Assembly (NCBI RefSeq): GCF_901709675.1
Contig: NC_051099.1
Coordinates: 4,776,001 to 4,840,000, forward strand
DNA: 64,000 nucleotides
Source of the DNA: Syngnathus acus
Lineage: Eukaryota > Chordata > Actinopteri > Syngnathiformes > Syngnathidae
Direction of reading: 5' to 3'
Every line of letters starts with the position of its first letter. Position 1 is the first letter of the stretch. This document shows positions 1 to 10,312 of this stretch, one piece after another. The notes under the pieces are model-generated. The model saw only the letters and a list, made by a program, of their open reading frames with translations, was not told the DNA's origin and did no database searches. Made by a program: the position numbers and the translations under genes.

Positions 1-741
1 ACATGATGGCCTTGGAAAAACCCATAAATCCCAACCCCGTTATTCATTTTCCAATGCCAGCTTAGCTGTTCCTTCTCTCACCTTCTCCTTTAACCTCATC
101 TTTCAAACAAATAAATGTATTTGTAGCGCATTCCTAATGTGAGATGTGTTCCAAGCCTTTGACGCATCCACTTTCACCTTTTAAAAGATGTCTCGTGAAT
201 GTCATCGCTCTCTGACATTTACCGTGTGCGGTCCATGTTCGTGTGTGTGTGTGTGTGTGTTTAGATACAACACAACAGCAGCAAGAGCAGTCAGAACTCA
301 GCCTTGGCCTCCATCACACTACCATCTGTCCATCATCTCTTGCTTATTTATTTATTTCTCTCTGTCCTGTATTTAAAATAATACCATAAGCTGTCAAGCA
401 CTGTCAGTCTAGGCTTAATCCAGGCAGCCAAGCGCTGCCCTTCCGCTTGACACCTGGTTCTCATCTGGAGCCTTCCATTTCATGCTCTTGTTGAACCCAT
501 TACCACACCATGATGTCAGTCCTGTCAGAGAATACGCACAGGCTTGGACCGTGGCCCTCTCCGCCTACCCCCAATGCCTGGCTGACAGTGTGTCTGGGTT
601 TCACCGGTCTGCTTTTAATTTGAAGTTTGTTTTTGAACCTCCCATCTCATCTCCTGCCAACACTGACTAACCAATGTGTTTGCACACATTTTGCTTTAAG
701 ATGGAGGAGCTATGCCAACATAATTTTTTTCTCACTCATAG
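1..741 (+). other. cxadr: cxadr intron (3' part), with GT microsatellite
   Basis: No exon of the V-type Ig domain was recognised here. A GT run lies at 241-260. The stretch ends in the pyrimidine-rich acceptor of the exon at 742. Confidence 0.65.
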
Positions 742-897
742 TTAAGCCATCCAAGCCCAGGTGCTTTGCTGAAGGACAGACACAGGAGGGCAAAGACATT
801 GTTCTCCGGTGTACCTCCAACGAGGGCACCCAACCCATGCAATACGGCTGGGAGAAGACCAGTAATGGAAAAGTGCTGCCTGCTTCCGGTGTGCTAG
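742..897 (+). CDS. cxadr: cxadr exon: first half of Ig C2 domain
   Basis: The acceptor follows a pyrimidine tract ending in ATAG, and the donor is G|GTAATG. The exon starts two bases into a Val codon and ends one base into the next codon. It encodes VKPSKPRCF, then LRC and YGWEK, including the tryptophan of the Ig core. It carries two of the four domain cysteines. Confidence 0.93.
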   Translation, partial: LSHPSPGALLKDRHRRAKTLFSGVPPTRAPNPCNTAGRRPVMEKCCLLPVC

Positions 898-3800
898 GTA
901 ATGCTTTTAGTCAATAGCACATAAAAGCTGCTTTCACACCATTTAACGTCCTGTTAAATTCCTTTCTGCATTGGTTTGCCCTTGCTACAGACCCAGTGGG
1001 AGGTACCCTTAATGTGAGGAACGCATCTGCCAGCGCATCTGGCACATACCGCTGCACCGCCACCAACCGGGTCGGAAGCGAGGACTGTATACTCTATCTC
1101 AATGTCACGCCTCGTAAGTATACTTAACAATCGGGGACTTTTTGTGTCATGATTTAACACTGCACAGCAATCAATGATGATGGATGGGTACCAAAGCCTG
1201 CACGGTTTTGGTACGGACTGATTTGGGTCGGAGCACTGATTCAACCAAAGGGTGCCTAACCCAATAATAAGAAAAACTATCAACTTGAAAGATTTATTAT
1301 TATTATGGTGGTAATGATGGCGATGATGATTACCGTATTTTCCGCACTATAAGGCCTTATAAGACCTTATAATCAGACGCGCCTTATATGGACCAATATT
1401 GAGCCACTGCAGCAGGCGTGTCCAAAGTCCAGCCCGCGGGCCAAATGTCTATATCTTATATATGGACAAAGTTTTAAAACGGGCCATTCATTGAAGGTGC
1501 GCCTTATAATCCGGTGCACCTTATATATGGACAAAGTTTTAAAATGGGCCATTCATTGAAGGTGCGCCTTATAATCCAGTGCGCCTTATAGTGCGGATAA
1601 TACGGTATTATTATTATTTCTACATTGTTGAAAGCCGTATGCAACGAAATTTCGTTTTGTACACACCTAGTGTTGACAAAATGACAAAGTTCTGTCTAAG
1701 TCTAAGTCTTATTGATATCAAATTCGTTCTCTCTTTTGCACTCAGCTCCCAATACCGCCGGCATCATCGCAGGAGCCATAATTCTTGTACTGCTGATCCT
1801 CATCATTATCGCCATCATACTCTTCTGCTGTTGCCGTGCCCGACACAGGAAGAAGTATGAGAAGGAAATCTGCAATGAGATAAGGTACCCAGCCACACTT
1901 ACATTTGGCTCACTGATAAGGACAGATAATAAATATATCATCTTACATAACCACTGTGGGGAAAAAAATCCTTCCTAAAATCTAAATATTTCATACCTGC
2001 TGCGAAATATAATATTATATAAAAATATAGCAATTGAAAGAAATGTATGTAATCAATCTAGTACAACATAAAAGATGCAAACACTTCTGCTGCAAATGTG
2101 GTGTGATAAATGACAAGGAAACATGATTGAATAATGAGGAAATATTGGAATAAATTCAAATGAAATATGGGGAATGAAGTGACGTAAATTGCTCACCAAT
2201 TTGACAAGCATCATCCGTCATACTAGGTGTGCCTAGGAATTTCTTGCCAGATGTAAAATATTGGAAGCAGGCACACTTTTCTTCCCCCAGTACATCAGCG
2301 TGTAGAAGTGCACACAAACACGATTCCACCCGCCATTTTTTTCGCCTCCATCAGCGTTTTTTTTTTTTTTTTTTACACACACACACCACTCCTCAAATAA
2401 ACAGCTGTGGTAATCAGTTTGAAAGCTTTGTTTGCTCTGTGTATCCTGTGTCATGTCTGTTGCGCCCGACCGACCGACTGCCCTGCCCCTCCCCAGCGCA
2501 CCATCCACCTCTCCATCCGGCCCCCGGGCTCTTTGCAACCAGCAGGCTTACTATCACTCTGCTGCGGACTGAATCTGTCTAAGACCACAATGTGACACTG
2601 CTCACGCTGTAGGACAAAGAGGATTAGACCACTGGTCCTGTCTAGAACACACAGACACACATTTGCTGAAACACCACCCCATGACGCCATGGACAACACA
2701 AGCTCTGTGGCCCCCTTTGGCTCAGTTTGGGCGAGCATTTAACTGGATTAATGCTTCTTATTAGCTGCTAATGTGGCTGCAGAGGGAGAAGAGGGCATTG
2801 GCGCTTTTTGGTGACTAGCTTCACGGGCGATTGCAGTCAGCGGCGTGGCTAAGCGGTGCAGACGTTACCCCCGCCTCATCCAAAAGCGTCTCCTCCACTA
2901 ATTATTTCATCAATAATTTGTTCTTGGCTTTAAATGAATCGAGTGGTAGTGTTCTTGAAATGACTCATCGTCTTGAGTCTTCATTGTTGTCCTTATTATG
3001 GCTTGTCTAGAGTACATACTTAATTGTAGCAGTGTCAAACTCGTTTTTTATTGTGGACATGAGCATTGCGGAGGCTGTTTGGGATGAGCAAATGATTTCC
3101 GTCGATACTCCAATTGTCCTTTTATCTATTCATGTTCATGCTCGCCTTTTAAAATATTTCCTTATATATATTTTTTCAGTTCAATGAACAGGTCTATTTT
3201 CATACAAAATATGACCCACATTATAAAGCACATTATTTTTGTGAAGCATTATAATATAATGCTTGGGGTGTCAAACTCATTTTTTTGGCGGGCCGCATTG
3301 TAGTCATAGCTTCTTTCGGGGGCCATTATGACTGTCAAGCCAAATAAATGTATCAGCACCTCATATTATATACAGTAAAAGCTACAAAACAAACTGACAA
3401 ATAACTAGTTTTCAAATCAGACGAGTAAAAACCGGTCAAATATTTTAAAAAAATAAAAGTGAAGACAATTTGCATTTCTAGTAATGACACATGAATTCGA
3501 TGCACAATTTGTCTTTGCGGGCCACATAAAATGATGTGGCGGGCCGTATCTGGCCCCAGGGCCTTGAGTTTGACACCTGTGCATTATATGTTTGAAAGTT
3601 AATATATCACCTGAAGTGAGACAAAATAAAAATACAGATGAAGCAATGGGGATGGGGGACTTGTATGCTCAGTTTTGTTCCGTTTTCTAAAATGTGCCAC
3701 TGACTGATTTCCCCTCAGAGAGGACGTTCCTCCCCCCAAGAGTCGCGTTTCAACGGCGCGCAGCTTCACAGTGGGTAGCCAGCGTTCCTCTCTCGGCTCC

Positions 3801-3998
3801 ATGTCACCTTCCAACCTGCACGAGTACGCCCTGAAACCCCAGTATGACAAGATCCCATCGTCGGAGGAAGACAGACCTCCGAGCCACACCCCTTTGCCCC
3901 CACCCACCGCTCCCAGGATGGCGGGCCCCAACCTCAGTCGCATGGGGGCCATCCCCGTCATGATCCCTGCCCAGAACAGGGACGGCTCCATCGTTTAA
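742..3998 (+). CDS. cxadr: cxadr (CAR), last four coding exons; gene-level entry
   Basis: This is the 3' part of the coxsackievirus and adenovirus receptor homologue, a single-pass adhesion protein of epithelial tight junctions and of cardiac and neural cell contacts. Joined exons 742-897, 991-1113, 1746-1884 and 3719-3998 give one open frame of about 232 residues. In order they encode the second (C2-type) Ig domain with four cysteines (residues ~1-93), a transmembrane helix (~99-120), a juxtamembrane CCC cluster that is probably palmitoylated, and a cytoplasmic tail. The tail carries the family blocks [19 protein letters not shown] and [17 protein letters not shown]-like ([17 protein letters not shown] here), and ends in the PDZ ligand SIV. 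CLMP and IGSF11 are related, but this tail matches CXADR. The signal peptide and V-type domain (about 135 residues) are left of the window. All splice phases agree and no damage is seen. Confidence 0.95.
991..1113 (+). CDS. cxadr: cxadr exon: second half of Ig C2 domain
   Basis: The acceptor is GCTACAG and the donor is C|GTAAGT. The exon completes the split Asp codon and reads through [23 protein letters not shown] and LNVTP. The YRC motif is the classic end of an Ig fold. NAS and NVT are N-glycosylation sequons, although the second is followed by Pro and is weak. Confidence 0.93.
1331..1607 (+). mobile_element. MITE, CCGTATTTTCC family, rearranged copy
   Basis: TA-flanked inverted ends TACCGTATTTTCCGCACTAT and the matching end ...GTGCGGATAATACGGTA. 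The inside contains two near-identical copies of the stretch with AAGTTTTAAAA and GGGCCATTCATTGAAGG, so the copy has an internal duplication. The piece at ~1412-1445 (CAGGCGTGTCCAAAG...) looks like the end of a different hAT-type element. The copy lies in the cxadr intron. Confidence 0.75.
1746..1884 (+). CDS. cxadr: cxadr exon: transmembrane segment and stop-transfer
   Basis: The acceptor is TTGCACTCAG and the donor is AG|GTACCC. The exon encodes a strongly hydrophobic stretch of Ile, Leu, Val and Ala starting AGIIAGAII, then [15 protein letters not shown]. This arrangement of AGxIAGAII, a Cys cluster, basic residues and KYEKE is the same as in mammalian CAR. The phases join both neighbours. 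Confidence 0.94.
1885..3718 (+). other. cxadr: cxadr last intron
   Basis: This intron lies between the transmembrane exon and the tail exon. It contains a T-run followed by a CA repeat (2359-2387) and a degenerate hAT-type MITE (3265-3580). The small open frames are not supported by similarity or splice signals. Confidence 0.8.
3265..3580 (+). mobile_element. hAT-type MITE (GGGTGTCAAACTC family), degenerate
   Basis: It begins GGGGTGTCAAACTC and ends GAGTTTGACACCTGTG, enclosing GCGGGCCGCATTGTAGTC at one side and GGCGGGCCGTATCTGGCCCC at the other. It matches the copies at 25911 and 59199 along its length. No clean 8-bp target duplication was found here. There is no transposase frame. Confidence 0.75.
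3719..3998 (+). CDS. cxadr: cxadr terminal coding exon: cytoplasmic tail with PDZ ligand
   Basis: The acceptor is TTTCCCCTCAG. The first base completes an Arg codon, followed by [25 protein letters not shown], a proline-rich stretch and [15 protein letters not shown], ending DGSIV and TAA. SIV is the class I PDZ-binding end that connects CAR to junction scaffolds such as ZO-1 and MAGI-1 (family knowledge). The tail is full length for the family. Confidence 0.96.
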
Positions 3999-4756
3999 CG
4001 TGGCCTCCTCTTGCAGAGGGGACGGCAAGACCAAGGGGAGGGACCAGAGCAAGGGAGTGGGGGCAAAAGCCACCTAAGATGAAGCTGGAGTTTCAAATGA
4101 GACAAAATGAGAACTTACTCCTCCAATGAAGACCTGACTGCTGTGGTGCTGAGAAGAGAAATTTGCCGAAGTCACGCCAGAGCACATAGACTTTTTTTTT
4201 TTTTTTTTAAATCACAATTTAGAAACATTTATCTAATGATTTAATGATACTGTATGTTAAGAACAGATCCAGACTATCTGTACAGCAGTATGAATGCATG
4301 TGTGTATATGTCTCTGTGTGTGTGTGTGGTGAGATGAACAGTTCAGCGCGACAGGATTCGTACCTCGGACAAATTTGGTTGCCGAATGGGATCTCTGAGC
4401 AAATGTGTCATTTTTATGTTATGAGCAATTTTGGCTTCAACTGTTTGTTTATGTTTATGCCCGCGTTTGTAAAATGTAGAGCTCATTTGTTTTCTTCTAC
4501 TGCCTACACAATTCTATTATGTTGTTAGCAAGTAAGTTTTTGCTAACATTTAATTAAGACGAAATGAGATGCTCTCACCTTTGGAAAAAATTACAATTGT
4601 GATCAAATGATCTCAATCTGTTATATTAGCGAAGCCCCCCCCAGTTTCAAATGTCCCATCTGGGATGAGAAGCATAACAATTGATGATTGGAGGGTTTGT
4701 GCATTGTGATTGGCTGGATTACCGTGTCTCGAACAGGCTTAAAAAACAATAAGTAC

Positions 4757-4793
4757 CCCCCCCCCCCCCCCCCCCCCCTACACACACACACAC
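4757..4793 (+). repeat. poly(C) run adjoining CA repeat
   Basis: About 22 consecutive C bases are followed by TA and then (CA)n, within the inferred cxadr 3' UTR. Confidence 0.85.
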
Positions 4794-5896
4794 GCATTTA
4801 CCTCCTCAAAAGGGGGCAGCTGGACAACGGGCTTCACTGAGCAATTAGCTTTGAATATGTTTGACGGCCAAAGGACCACAACTCCTCTGGCCACCACACA
4901 CACACACGCTAGATGTATTAACAGCCCAACGTTCATTATCATCTGTTGCAGTAGTAGCCCCCCCGCCCCCCCATCTGTGCCAGAGAACACATAATCCTCC
5001 TTCTGTGAGGTTGCATTCCAAAGAGCCAGCATCTTGATTAACCTTCTCCCCACGCTCAATATGAAACCTGTCATGGCTTCTGTAGCGTGAATTGAAAATG
5101 TTTTAATGAAGCAACATTCCCACTATAGCGTGTGATAAAATAACAGCAGCCACTTCATAATAAAGCCCCAATGCAACTATGTACTGTATCTTCATGCCAG
5201 ATGAAAACGAAGAAAATAAAGGGGCCATTATTCTTTTCGGAAAGTTGGAATACACAAGTGGGGAAATTGTTTACTTTGTGCTCCAGAGCCTTACTCGTTT
5301 TCATTTTGACTGCTGGCTTCTGTTGTGCCTTGTCTTGGTTGTAGCACATCCACAGCACTGTGGTCGTTTGCATCGTCCTGGATGGCCGTTGTAGTCCACA
5401 AAATGTTCTTCTCTCCACTACTGATGTTGTCACGCCAATGAGTGTCACATTTCCACTGTCTTAAGAAAGTTTATTTCATTTGCATTTACTTTCCTATACT
5501 TCATTGTGTATTTTTGCTAGGTTCATTTTTTTTTTCTGTCTAAGAAGTCGTGGTTGTATTTTGTCCAAGTATTTGTGTCTAATAATACCAGCTGTATGAG
5601 TGATGCTCTGCTGTGCTCGACGAATCGGTTATAGTACAAATGTGTGCGAGTGTGTTATGTGTGTGTTTTGCAGTCTGAATGTGAACCATCGTAGAATTCT
5701 AGATTCAAACTACGGAGGTCTCAGCGGGTAGTCCCTCAATAAATACGCTCACAACTTTGCATAATATTAACAATATTAACTGTAGTTTTTTTTTATTTTA
5801 CTAATATTATATGAAGAGCTCCTTTTCAGTTTTGCACTGTGTATGAAATCCAATTATCCATTTTTTTGTGTGTGTATTTTTGTGCTGTATTTTTGG

Positions 5897-5906
5897 AATA
5901 AATAAA
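5897..5906 (+). terminator. cxadr polyadenylation signal (two overlapping AATAAA)
   Basis: GGAATAAATAAAG contains two overlapping canonical hexamers. They lie about 1.9 kb after the stop codon in the correct orientation. No better signal was noticed between the stop and here. Confidence 0.7.
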
Positions 5907-6289
5907 GTCCCTCTGGACATGCAAAAAAAAAAAAAGAAATCCCCGTAAACCTTTTTTTTTTTTAAATATTTGCACACAGCATCTGTCTGCTTAATTTCTC
6001 AAGACACGTGCTCTCCAGTGTGTCGACCTCCCGCCGTTTCTTCTCCTCTGATTAATTCTAATCGCTCAGTGAATTCCATTCCCAGACGCTAGGTGAGGCA
6101 CTTAATGACTAATCAATCAATAAAGGGACAGGCTTCTTTTAACGCTTACCACTCAGCAACCGCATAAACACACAAGCGCTTTCTGTTTGCCAACCAGCAC
6201 AGTTAAGCCAACGGCTCAATAAGTCTACTATTGATTCTTTGTCTGTCACCTGCTGCTGTGGAAGTGTGGCTATTTGTTTCTGCACGGGA

Positions 6290-6480
6290 TTTACTTTTTT
6301 TTTTAATTACAGCCTATTTGCTCTGTTAGTTAATGCACTGGCTAATTACCGTCACTGCCAGCCAGCACTAATCAAAGTTGCGCTGAATTAGCGCTGCCAT
6401 TTAAAATGCCAGATGATAAACGCTTAATTAATGTGTGGAATCATTTAAGTCTCATTTTTGTGACCGCCGATGGTCTCATA
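6290..6480. promoter_or_regulatory. Candidate conserved non-coding element
   Basis: Around 190 bp of mixed-composition, non-repetitive sequence packed with TAATTA-, AATTAG- and TTAATTAAT-type motifs (ACTGGCTAATTACCGTCACT, CTGAATTAGCGCTGCCATTT). Such composition is typical of vertebrate developmental enhancers. This is a composition-based guess: conservation cannot be tested here. Confidence 0.25.
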
Positions 6481-6896
6481 GCACGCTTAACGGTATGCCG
6501 GTCATCTGGATCGATAGCGTATTATTTGCCAGTAGCTCGGCCTCGTGCGGGCCGTTGACAGGTTGTCAATAAAAGGGACGAAAGCACTTAGTAGTTGTGC
6601 AAAGCGGACATCCATTGGTATAATTGGATGTCAGTAATAGATAGGACCCTGGAGCACTGATCTGTGCCTAGTCGAAGTCACTCATGGAGTTTAATGGCTC
6701 CCTGGTAGTGTGTGTCAGGATGGCTCAGCCACAAAGCGCCATCCAGCAAATGGATATGTCGGGATGTAATGGTATTTTTATGGCCGTGTATTCCAAATAG
6801 CCATTAAAATCACGTTAGCGGTTGGTGTGGACCAATTCGGATTTACAAACAAAATGCTGTTGCAGCCTCGTATTTATTTATGTCCCTTTTTTTTTT

Positions 6897-6958
6897 AACT
6901 CGTTCAGTGCCATTGACGGTTTCAAATATATTAATTGGGTTGGCATTGAATGAGTTAA
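6897..6958. mobile_element. Very short MITE-like element with TTAACTC ends
   Basis: The ends TTAACTCGTTCAGTGCCATT and GGCATTGAATGAGTTAA are imperfect inverted repeats of about 17 bp around a ~25-bp centre. Related single ends occur at ~28571-28586 and ~32058-32090. TTAA at both tips suggests a piggyBac-like origin, but this is uncertain. Confidence 0.5.
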
Positions 6959-8515
6959 TCTGTTTTGCAATGCACCTGAGGATTTGTGTTTACCTCCCCC
7001 CAGTTTGCTCACTCAATTTTGCCCGTGTATGGTATTAATTGTTTGCGCAGATCATGGAGAAGACTGTGGCAGAAGGATGGAAGGAGGGGGGGGGGGGGGT
7101 ACTCATTGGTTATCCAGGAGGGTTTCCTTGGCAACCTTATCCGGTGGTACACAGTTTAAGCCGGCTGCTAGCGGGATGATTTATCTTGTAAAGTGTGATT
7201 CGCTCTCCTGCTAACAAAAGAGGCCTCCAAAAGCACGGGTCTCATCAAAGTCGCTCTCTTCCAGCGTGACGTCGGCTGTCACAAGCGTTAAGCCTTCTGC
7301 CATTTTTAGAAACCTCGCTCGGGTTTGCAGTGGGGTTGCGGGGGGAATTCTGGGTAGGGATAGTGGAATATGCATATGCATGAAGATTGAGCTTCATCGG
7401 CTCCACTGGCACAGCAGTGCATTAACATTTGCTTTCCGCTCTCTTAGCACTTGACAGATTATTTTGGGAAGGATGTTGTTATAGCTCACTGGGTCAATGT
7501 CACATCAGCCATTTTTGGACCTATAATCGCTCCCTTTTAAGACGTAATTGTGGTGCATTCAGCCATTTTGAATGCCTTTTTAATCAATTTGGCTTTGCAT
7601 GCTAAGTCTCGATTGTTATTCGTGAATCGTTTTTCCCTTTATCGGCGATCTCCTGAAATATCCTTGGCGGTTTCATCACTGGTGGCCTCCTGCTAGTTGT
7701 TTTTGCTACCTCTGCTTATCCTGTTAACGGTGGATTGGAAATGAAAAATGGGCAAATGGGAATTACGTTGTGTCACAGCGCTGGTGGCGCTCAACCGTAC
7801 ATTACCTCGAACAACCTGCTTGGATAAATCTGGAGCAAGCGAGTCCAAAAGTGATCCAATCATGCTTGTCTGAGAGTCTGCAGACAGTACAGCTTCACCC
7901 GTGAGGCTTTACGCCGCTCTCTCATTTGTCCCTCTTCCTCACTTGGAGAGGACGAGAAGCTGTTAACAAGCTTCCACCTCTTCCAAATGGTCGATATGAA
8001 GTGAGATGTTAAAGGCGGACCTCTTTGCCTGGTGTGTCAAAGTTGCCCACTGTATCGACCCTACTTCTACCACACTCTGCGATGACTAAGATGTGACTTT
8101 TGATGAATGACCTTCTTCGCAGTGCCCCAGGGAGATGCGTGAAACAGCATGCTGAGATTAAACTCAGCCCAAGTGCATCCCGTTATTTCGAGATCGCCCC
8201 CCCCCCCCCTCTGACTCCAGGGGCAGGGACGACTTAGTCTGGTGAATTTCATGGATCAGTGAGGTGATGCTCATCAGTGGATGTGACATTTCATTCACTG
8301 GCGGGAACATCGTGTGTGTGAAAGAGACCCAGGAGACGCTTGTGTCATGTGAGGGCAACTCGACGGAGGTGGAAGAGGAAATAGTTGCAACCGTGCAATG
8401 GCTTGGAAGCTGTCAAGTGCTCAGTCCTAGTTGGAGGGGTTCTGAGTAGCCGTAGCGCTACTGCTAGCTAAGATGGCGACGAGCATTGATCTTTCAGAAG
8501 TGGCATGCAGATTCT

Positions 8516-8747
8516 GTAGGAATATTTTTTTGTAAATTTTATTTTCAGGGAATCTAAACAAAAAGCAGATTTTGCAACACATAACACAAGTTTTTTTATT
8601 ATATTTTATTTTATTATATTTTATATTATTTTATTATTTTATTTTATTATATGTAGCAATTACGTATTATATGTAGGAATATTTTTTTGTAAATATTATT
8701 TTCAGGGAAAAAAGCAGATTTTCCAACATCTAGCACAAGTTTTTTCA
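8516..8747 (+). repeat. Two-copy tandem duplication in AT-rich DNA
   Basis: GTAGGAATATTTTTTTGTAA followed by ATTTTCAGGGAA, AAAGCAGATTTT and CACAAGTTTTTT occurs at 8516-8597 and again at 8671-8747, about 155 bp apart. TTTTA/TTATT-rich simple sequence fills the gap and the right flank. Confidence 0.75.
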
Positions 8748-10199
8748 TTATTATTTTATTTTATTATTATATTTATTATTGTATTACTTATTTTGTTTAT
8801 TTTTATTTATTTTATTTTTTTCTCTTTTCTGCCAATTAGAATTACCCAAATGATTAAACATTATGAAATGACCTCATTTCACTTTGGAAAACAATTCAGA
8901 GGTCAAACAGCATCAGAACAGCTTGTGCATGCCCCTAAGTATTTTTTCCCATCCACCCACATGAACTTGCCGCATGTAAGGTGCCATTGTCATTGGCCAA
9001 TTTCTCCCATTAATGTTATTTTAGGAGTCATCTGAGCACAATATGTCTCAGTACATGCAGTATTTCACTTTGTACCATTCCCTAATTACAACAACCAGGC
9101 ATCTTTTCTCTCATCACTCCGCTTATCTTTGCTGACTCAAGCACTGTGACCCGCAAGATCGAAGTTACACCGCGCAATCCGACTGTTTTTGTACAATGTG
9201 ATTTGTACTTGGACACGAGTCTATTACAAGTGATCAGCCGTGTCATCAAAAGTATACAATAGAAGGCGGCGATAAAACGTAGAGCCTTGGCCAAGGAATG
9301 GGCTCCAGTTCCGCTTTTTTGCTCCCTCTGATGATTGGGGTCATCTTATCTTATTACCACAGCAGTGTCAGTGATACATGGCGTGTGTGTATGTGCACGC
9401 TTGTGTTCATACAGTATGTATTAGCACTGGCCGTGTGCATCCATGTGCAATAGAATCACTCTGAGTGGCCACAGCGAGGGCATAGGTCAGGGTGGTGATT
9501 TAACAGGATGGGGCAATCCTCCTCCAACGCAGACACACAGCAACACACATACGACCTTAGGCTATTTCCAGCTAAGCAATTAGTGTCTCGTCTCCATTCT
9601 GGACACGTACCCTGGCCTAGGCCACCTTCGCAGACTTGAAACCTCCCTTGCTGGAAGCGCTTTTAACATTTCAGGTAGTAAATGACCTAGTGGATTTCCA
9701 ATGGGCAATAAGAAATACCCCAGAAATGAGTAATTTCTGTGCTGTGTATGATGAAAGTCCTTGGGTAGCGCTTTGTACTCAGCAGTCACAATATAGATTC
9801 CAATTACCTTCCCCAGACTGAGGCGGCGAGCAGGTCCTGGAAATAATATTCATAAAGGTTACGAGCAACAGATTAGATAAAGGGAAGGTGTTATCCATTA
9901 TAATGCACCACAAATAATGGCCATGAAAATGACACTGCTGTCATTTGATTGTATAAAAATATTGCATATTACGTTTAGAGAGGGAATGCTGCCATAATAA
10001 TTCTTAAACAGTAATGTTCTAACAATAGCAGCCTGCCATGACCTATTAACGTCTCGAGCAAAAAACTGTGATTTATGCAACGCTGTGTAAAAGCTTTAGG
10101 CTACTGTTAGATTTCATTTTTTTTCCTCAATACCATGATAACTTATTATTTCCCTGTCATGAATTTAAAAAAAAAATGTTGACATCCTGTCATCTACAC

Positions 10200-10312
10200 A
10201 AGCCATCTATTTTCAATATCACTTGTCCTTATTAGGTCACGGTATAGCTTGATGCTAACCCAGCTGACTTTGGATCAGAGGTAGGTTACACTGGTACTGG
10301 TTATCACATGTC
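10200..10312 (+). repeat. Degenerate teleost interspersed repeat fragment
   Basis: AGCCATCTATTTTCAATATC, ATTAGGTCACGG, CCCAGCTGACTTTGG and ACTGGTTATCAC follow the order of a very common fish repeat consensus (CATCCATTTTCTATACCGCT ... GGTCACGG ... CCCAGCTGACTTTGG). This recognition comes from memory of the family. The class (SINE/LINE 3' end) is not certain. Confidence 0.5.

Larger units (their letters stand above)
3999..5921 (+). other. cxadr: cxadr 3' UTR
   Basis: This non-coding stretch follows the cxadr stop and ends about 15-20 bases after overlapping AATAAA signals at 5897 and 5901. A TG-rich stretch (5860-5890) precedes the signals, and a genomic A-run follows at ~5923. The UTR contains a long C-run (4757-4778) next to CA repeats. 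The UTR end is inferred from the signal only. Confidence 0.7.

Noticed and set aside
2820-2880. GGCGTGGCTAAGCGGTGCAG resembles the D-arm region of a tRNA gene
   Set aside because: No acceptor stem, anticodon arm or T-arm could be placed around it.
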